A stretch of 10,270 nucleotides of DNA, from assembly GCA_902782895.1 (NCBI GenBank), contig CACZPA010000082.1, positions 1-10,270 of the forward strand. Direction: 5' to 3'. Below, in pieces: positions 6,924 to 10,270 of the stretch (position 1 is its first letter; each line of letters begins with the position of its first letter). Both the position numbers and the translations under genes were made by a program. The stretch is from an uncultured Eubacteriales bacterium. Lineage in GTDB: Bacteria > Bacillota > Clostridia > Lachnospirales > Bianqueaceae. Below the pieces are notes generated by a model that saw only the letters and a program-made list of their open reading frames with translations, was not told the origin of the DNA and searched no databases.

Positions 6924-7280
6924 ATGGTCAGAAAAGAAGCTCCTCGTTATAGAGAGCATGTTCAGGACGGACGCGGCACGCTCGCGTTCTACGATGTCGT
7001 CACCAAAGACGAGCTGTACGGCCACGGCAGGCTGTACGCGCGCATTGTCATGCCGCCCGGATCCAGCATCGGATTCCACATTCATCACGGCGAAACCGAG
7101 CCCTACTACATTCTGAAGGGCGAGGGCGACTTCATCGACAACGACCACAGCGTCACACATGTCGTGCCCGGCGACGTCTGTTTCATCCTGCCCGAACAGG
7201 GCCACAGCATCGAAAACAACGGCACCGAGGACCTCGAATTCATGGCGCTCGTCTACAACGCGGAAGGGATCAATACCTGA
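6924..7280 (+). CDS. Small single-domain cupin protein
   Basis: This 118-residue protein has a single cupin barrel. Motif 1 fits the G(X)5HXH(X)4E(X)6G pattern exactly: G46, H52, H54, E59 and G66, so three metal ligands are present. Motif 2 (GDVCFILPEQGHSIENNG, 83-100) supplies the fourth ligand H94 and the conserved N98. A divalent metal site is therefore intact, and an enzymatic role such as isomerase, epimerase or dioxygenase, or a sugar-binding role, is possible. The ATG at 6924 follows AGGAGG (6911-6916) by 7 nt; the open frame begins earlier, at 6846, but that lies upstream of the promoter's transcription start. It is divergent from the dehydrogenase/dehydratase operon with nearly abutting promoters, suggesting a shared pathway. 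It has its own terminator, so it is a monocistronic unit. Confidence 0.9.
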   Translation: MVRKEAPRYREHVQDGRGTLAFYDVVTKDELYGHGRLYARIVMPPGSSIGFHIHHGETEPYYILKGEGDFIDNDHSVTHVVPGDVCFILPEQGHSIENNGTEDLEFMALVYNAEGINT

Positions 7281-7302
7281 TAGCACACAAGCTTGCAAAT
7301 CC

Positions 7303-7334
7303 AGACATCGGAGATTATTCCGATGTCTTTTTTT
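7303..7334 (+). terminator. Strong rho-independent terminator of the cupin gene
   Basis: AGACATCGGA (7303-7312) and TCCGATGTCT (7319-7328) form a perfect 10-bp stem with a 6-nt loop, running into seven T (7328-7334). It lies 22 bp after the cupin stop codon. Confidence 0.93.
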
Positions 7335-7341
7335 GTTCAGG

Positions 7342-7565
7342 CCCGCCTCCTGAATCGTGTCAGCTTTCCGCTTGAAATCTCTGAAAAAACATAGATAGCT
7401 GACACGTTTGCTCGGTGGCTTCAGAAAATGTGTCAGCTTTCCACTTGGAATCTCTGAAAAAACATAGAAAGCTGACACGTTTGCCCGGTGGCCCAAGAAA
7501 ATGTGTCAGCTATCCGCTCGGAATCTCTGAAAAAACATAGATAGCTGACACGTTCGAGAGGCGGG
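7342..7565. repeat. Array of three 49-nt hairpins at 73-bp period inside an outer inverted repeat
   Basis: This fills most of the 351-bp gap between the cupin and GH36 genes. Three near-identical palindromic units lie at 7357-7405, 7430-7478 and 7503-7551, joined by two 24-bp spacers that match at 20 positions. Units differ from each other at only 3-4 of 49 positions. Each has 12-nt arms beginning GTGTCAGCT and a 25-nt loop whose last bases are identical in all copies, part of the shared block AATCTCTGAAAAAACATAG. Arms pair perfectly in units 2 and 3 and with one mismatch in unit 1. CCCGCCTC (7342-7349) and GAGGCGGG (7558-7565) bracket the whole array. It lies between convergent terminators, so it is probably outside both main transcripts. 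I see no open frame, transposase or CRISPR-like spacer variety. It may be a REP/BIME-like or MITE-derived element; its family is not recognised. Confidence 0.92.
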
Positions 7566-7580
7566 TCCGTTCGACCATCA

Positions 7581-7609
7581 GAAAACCTGCCATGCAGTTG
7601 CATGGCAGG
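7581..7609 (-). terminator. Rho-independent terminator of the GH36 gene
   Basis: On the minus strand a perfect 10-bp stem (7600-7609 with 7586-7595, arms CCTGCCATGC and GCATGGCAGG, 4-nt loop) is followed by TTTTC (7585-7581). It lies 22 bp past the GH36 stop codon. There is no T-run on the + side, so it works for the minus strand. Confidence 0.85.
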
Positions 7610-7631
7610 CCTAAGAATCCACCTTATTCTA

Positions 7632-9386
7632 TTAAAGCACTTTCAGCACCCGGCCTGAGTGTGGAGCCATATCGAACAGCGTGTAGTGTCCCTCAAATTC
7701 GCCGAGGTCGCAGTCCGTCCAGAAGTCCACCAAGTGGGACTTGCGCCGCAGCGGCACAGCAATCGACTTAACCTGATCCGAATGATTGAAGATACAGATG
7801 ATTTCGCATCCGTTCCGCACTGCGCGCCCGATCTCGAACGAATCGTTATCGAACACCGCCGGATCGCCCGTACAGGCCATCATGCGCCGCAGCACCTCCA
7901 GGTTCGTCCCGGACATCTCGTCCAGCTTATCTCCGGAAGTGATCACCCCGCCGCACGCGACAACATAGGCCTTGTGATACTCAAACTCCTCGTCGCACAA
8001 TGTACAGTTCCGCTTCCGGAAACGCCCATCGCGCATATCGCTGCGGTCGATTTTCTCCAGGACAACGCCGTCGGGATCCAGAATCCACAACCGATTCTGC
8101 CACAAGCGGCCTTCGAGCTCTTCCATGTTGCCATGAACCGTCTCCCAACGCCGGAACACATCATTCGTCGTCCGGTTGCCGTCCACAAGGCTCAGCTGCG
8201 GCCAGAAAGGCGCGTTGCACCCCAGAATATAACTGTCCCCGCCGACCTCCTCATTGATCGCCTCAAACACCGCACGAAAAGCCTCCACACGCGTTTTTTC
8301 GGGGTCATGCCGGAATCCCGGCAGCGCGCCATAGCTCGTGAAATCCAGCTTAAAATAGCGAATTCCCCACTCGTCATGCATCGTGCGGAGAACTTTGCGG
8401 ATATAGGCAATAGCCTCGGGATGTGTCCCGTCCAGGATATGCCAGTGCTTCGCGTGACAATGCTCATTGGTCGGATTGCCCTGCGCGTCTTTGACAACCC
8501 AGTCCGGATGGTCGCGGAAAAGCTGCGAATCGTCCGCCACGGCAAAAGGTGACAGATACCCGGCAGGCTCGCACCCGATCTCCCGAATCCTCTCACAAAT
8601 CTCTTTCATATCCGCGCCCGTACGCGGATTCGGGATCAGCCAGTCCGTTGAAGACTGATAGCCCGCGTCGATCTGAATGCGTTTCAGCTCCGGAATCCGT
8701 CCCTTCATGGCACGTGCCTGCTCATACATATCCTCTGACCGCACACCTGAAATTGCGTGATAAGAGCACCAGCCGTTCGGGATCTCCGGATAGCGGCGGC
8801 GCGGATGATTTAGATTGATGCGATCCGCAAACCGTGCAAAAATCTCATCGCGGCGCTCCCCGTTCAGCACGGCAAACTCCTCAAACTGCCAGGTTTCACC
8901 GGAGTGCAGCGTCAGATTCTCGCAGTCCATCACGATTTCAATATAGTTGTTCTTGAAGCGGAACTCGGACTGGAAGCGCCGGCAGCTGGTGAAGCCCATC
9001 AGAATCCGGTCGACCTGCGTGGGCGACAGGAGCATGCAATTATAGGCCGTATAAGTGTCCGGCGAAAATGGGCTCTTCTCCAGATGGAAAAACTCCTCGT
9101 CGTGGCCATAGTGGCCGATCACGTAAGGCTCGGCCAGCGTCCCCGCGTGCTGTGTCAGCATATGATAGCCTTCCGCGTAAAACGGACAATCCGCGCTGAT
9201 CGGGAACTTCCCGTAGAACAGCGCGACTTCCTTGATCTGAACGGGTTCGCCGCTCACATTCCGCAGCACGGCATGGCAGTACTCGCCGTCCCATTCCCTG
9301 ATAAGCTGCGTAAGTCCCCGGTCCACTCTGCCGTCAGACAGGCGGACAGTCCCGGGCAGCTCCTGCACAAAAGCTTTGTCAAACAT
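7632..9386 (-). CDS. GH36-type alpha-galactosidase-like glycosidase
   Basis: This 584-residue protein looks like a clan GH-D glycosidase of the GH36 type, which cleaves alpha-galactosides such as melibiose or raffinose-family sugars. An N-terminal beta-sandwich (about 1-190) precedes a TIM barrel with IPNGWCSYHA and IQIDAGYQ. The proposed nucleophile is D348 in YFKLDF and the proposed acid/base is D409 in VDGNRTTNDV, placed like the corresponding Asp in Thermotoga GalA. A small beta domain closes the C-terminus. No signal peptide is seen, so it is cytoplasmic. The ATG at 9386 is preferred because AGAGGA (9396-9401) lies 9 nt before it; the in-frame ATG at 9395 would abut that site. The EamA transporter gene ends 41 nt upstream, and no promoter with room for this ribosome binding site is clear, so the two are probably co-transcribed. 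Family is firm, exact sugar is not. Confidence 0.87.
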   Translation of the reverse strand: MFDKAFVQELPGTVRLSDGRVDRGLTQLIREWDGEYCHAVLRNVSGEPVQIKEVALFYGKFPISADCPFYAEGYHMLTQHAGTLAEPYVIGHYGHDEEFFHLEKSPFSPDTYTAYNCMLLSPTQVDRILMGFTSCRRFQSEFRFKNNYIEIVMDCENLTLHSGETWQFEEFAVLNGERRDEIFARFADRINLNHPRRRYPEIPNGWCSYHAISGVRSEDMYEQARAMKGRIPELKRIQIDAGYQSSTDWLIPNPRTGADMKEICERIREIGCEPAGYLSPFAVADDSQLFRDHPDWVVKDAQGNPTNEHCHAKHWHILDGTHPEAIAYIRKVLRTMHDEWGIRYFKLDFTSYGALPGFRHDPEKTRVEAFRAVFEAINEEVGGDSYILGCNAPFWPQLSLVDGNRTTNDVFRRWETVHGNMEELEGRLWQNRLWILDPDGVVLEKIDRSDMRDGRFRKRNCTLCDEEFEYHKAYVVACGGVITSGDKLDEMSGTNLEVLRRMMACTGDPAVFDNDSFEIGRAVRNGCEIICIFNHSDQVKSIAVPLRRKSHLVDFWTDCDLGEFEGHYTLFDMAPHSGRVLKVL

Positions 9387-9427
9387 CTGATTCATTCCTC
9401 TTAGTATAGTATTTTGCAAATATTTTT

Positions 9428-10270
9428 TTATAACGACGCAGGGCTTGATCCGCGCTTCCGCTCCGGCAGCTGCGAGAGCACGACCGCCGCGAAAATCAGC
9501 AGGCAGCCGGCAGCAGCACGGCCTGTCATGCTTTCATGCAGCACAAGGGCGCCGGTCAGCACGGAGAAAACCGCCTCCAGACACATGATCAGCGAGGCTT
9601 CGGTGGGGTCCGCGTGCTTGAGCGCGACCATCTGAAGTGTGTACGCGACACCGCTCGAGAGCACACCAGCATACGCGATCGGCAGCCAGTTTGAGAGGAC
9701 AAGCTCCGGGGACGGTTTCTCCCAGATCAGCATCCCGATACAGCCGAGCACGCCGACGACCGCGAACTGAATACAGGCCATTTCGACCGGCTCGACCTGC
9801 GGCGCGAAGTGATCGATGATCAGAATATGCACGGCAAAAACGACTGCGCATCCGAGCATCATCAGGTCTCCGGACTGCAGGCTCCACTTGCCGGGCTCCA
9901 TGCATAGCAGGTACAGCCCTGCCACACCGATCGCGACGCAGAGCCAGATCAGGGGACGGATCTTCCGGCCGATCAGCACGGACAGCACTGGCACCAGAAC
10001 CGCGTACAAAGCCGTGATGAAGCCGGCCTTGCCCGCTGTCGTGTAGGAAATGCCTGTCTGCTGCAGCATCGACGCCGTGAAAAGTGCGAGTCCGCACAGG
10101 ACGCCGCCGAGCAGAAGCTTACCCCGGTTGGAGATATTGACGCCGGAAACGTCCCCGGCGGCCCTCTGCACGGCTTCAGCGGCAGCACCGCCTTCGACCG
10201 CATCCCCGCCTTCGGCTGTGACGAACGCACCGGCGGCCCTCTCCTTCCGCCGCCGCAGTATCACGATCAC
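9428..10270 (-). CDS. EamA/DMT-family transporter (5' end outside the window)
   Basis: This is a partial gene; 280 residues are visible and the start lies beyond 10270. It belongs to the drug/metabolite transporter superfamily, inner-membrane exporters or permeases with ten helices in two EamA repeats. Eight membrane segments can be read, beginning with KLLLGGVLCGLALFTASML and ending with AAAGCLLIFAAVVLSQL, so the missing part should hold the first two. The signature of the first repeat, TAGKAGFITALYAVLVPVLS, and the second-repeat PTEASLIMCLEAVFSVLTG are clear. Between missing helix 2 and visible helix 3 lies a loop of about 40 residues rich in Ala, Gly and Glu, much longer than the usual short loop. 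It contains a repeated RAAG encoded by a 13-bp direct repeat. Substrate is unknown; it precedes the GH36 gene in the same direction. Confidence 0.88.
   Translation of the reverse strand: MIVILRRRKERAAGAFVTAEGGDAVEGGAAAEAVQRAAGDVSGVNISNRGKLLLGGVLCGLALFTASMLQQTGISYTTAGKAGFITALYAVLVPVLSVLIGRKIRPLIWLCVAIGVAGLYLLCMEPGKWSLQSGDLMMLGCAVVFAVHILIIDHFAPQVEPVEMACIQFAVVGVLGCIGMLIWEKPSPELVLSNWLPIAYAGVLSSGVAYTLQMVALKHADPTEASLIMCLEAVFSVLTGALVLHESMTGRAAAGCLLIFAAVVLSQLPERKRGSSPASL
10155..10242. repeat. 13-bp direct repeat in the EamA gene
   Basis: CCGGCGGCCCTCT occurs at 10155-10167 and again at 10230-10242, 75 bp apart (25 codons), so both copies are read in the same frame on the minus strand and encode RAAG. 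They lie in the extended Ala/Gly-rich loop of the transporter. Confidence 0.6.

Noticed and set aside
6792..7496. N-terminal extension of the dehydrogenase through the cupin gene and the repeats
   Set aside because: The repeat period is not a multiple of three, the extension opposes a real gene, and a strong ribosome binding site precedes the ATG at 6791.
7357..7551. CRISPR array
   Set aside because: The units are 49-nt palindromes and the two spacers are nearly identical to each other, unlike unique CRISPR spacers; no cas gene is present.
7659..8552. + strand open frame of 297 codons opposite the GH36 gene
   Set aside because: It lies antisense to the catalytic region of the GH36 gene and has no domain signal.

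Overview
The window looks like chromosomal DNA of a GC-rich member of the Clostridia (Bacillota), possibly Lachnospiraceae-like. The evidence is the large SRP RNA with an Alu domain similar to Bacillus scRNA, the ffs-dnaX-ybaB-recR order, strong AGGAGG ribosome binding sites and TTGACA/TATAAT promoters. The taxon is an inference. Bases 1-111 hold no gene I can support.

Left part (112-3399): housekeeping block on the + strand. A consensus promoter drives the SRP RNA gene ffs, which ends at its own terminator. dnaX (DNA polymerase III tau), ybaB (nucleoid-associated protein) and recR (recombination mediator) follow. ybaB has its own likely promoter and a structured leader of about 140 nt containing a terminator-like hairpin.

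Middle part (3438-7334): carbohydrate and organic-acid metabolism. A GH32 beta-fructosidase-like gene follows recR; its propeller is intact but its C-terminal sandwich is strongly shortened. Convergent to it is a two-gene minus-strand operon: a D-2-hydroxyacid dehydrogenase, then an enolase-superfamily (mandelate racemase type) enzyme, presumably a sugar-acid dehydratase. A small cupin gene is transcribed divergently from this operon. The two promoters nearly abut over an inverted repeat that could be a shared operator.

Right part (7335-10270): an intergenic array of three 49-nt hairpins repeats every 73 bp, is bracketed by an outer inverted repeat, and lies between two convergent terminators. 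It is the most unusual object in the window. Beyond it, on the minus strand, an EamA-family transporter (cut by the window end) is followed by a GH36-type alpha-galactosidase-like gene, probably in one operon.

No phage, transposase, CRISPR or defence genes are visible. Apart from the hairpin array, the novelty is modest: a possible attenuator ahead of ybaB, heptapeptide (21-bp) tandem repeats in both the DnaX linker and the GH32 protein, and the dehydrogenase/dehydratase/cupin cluster.
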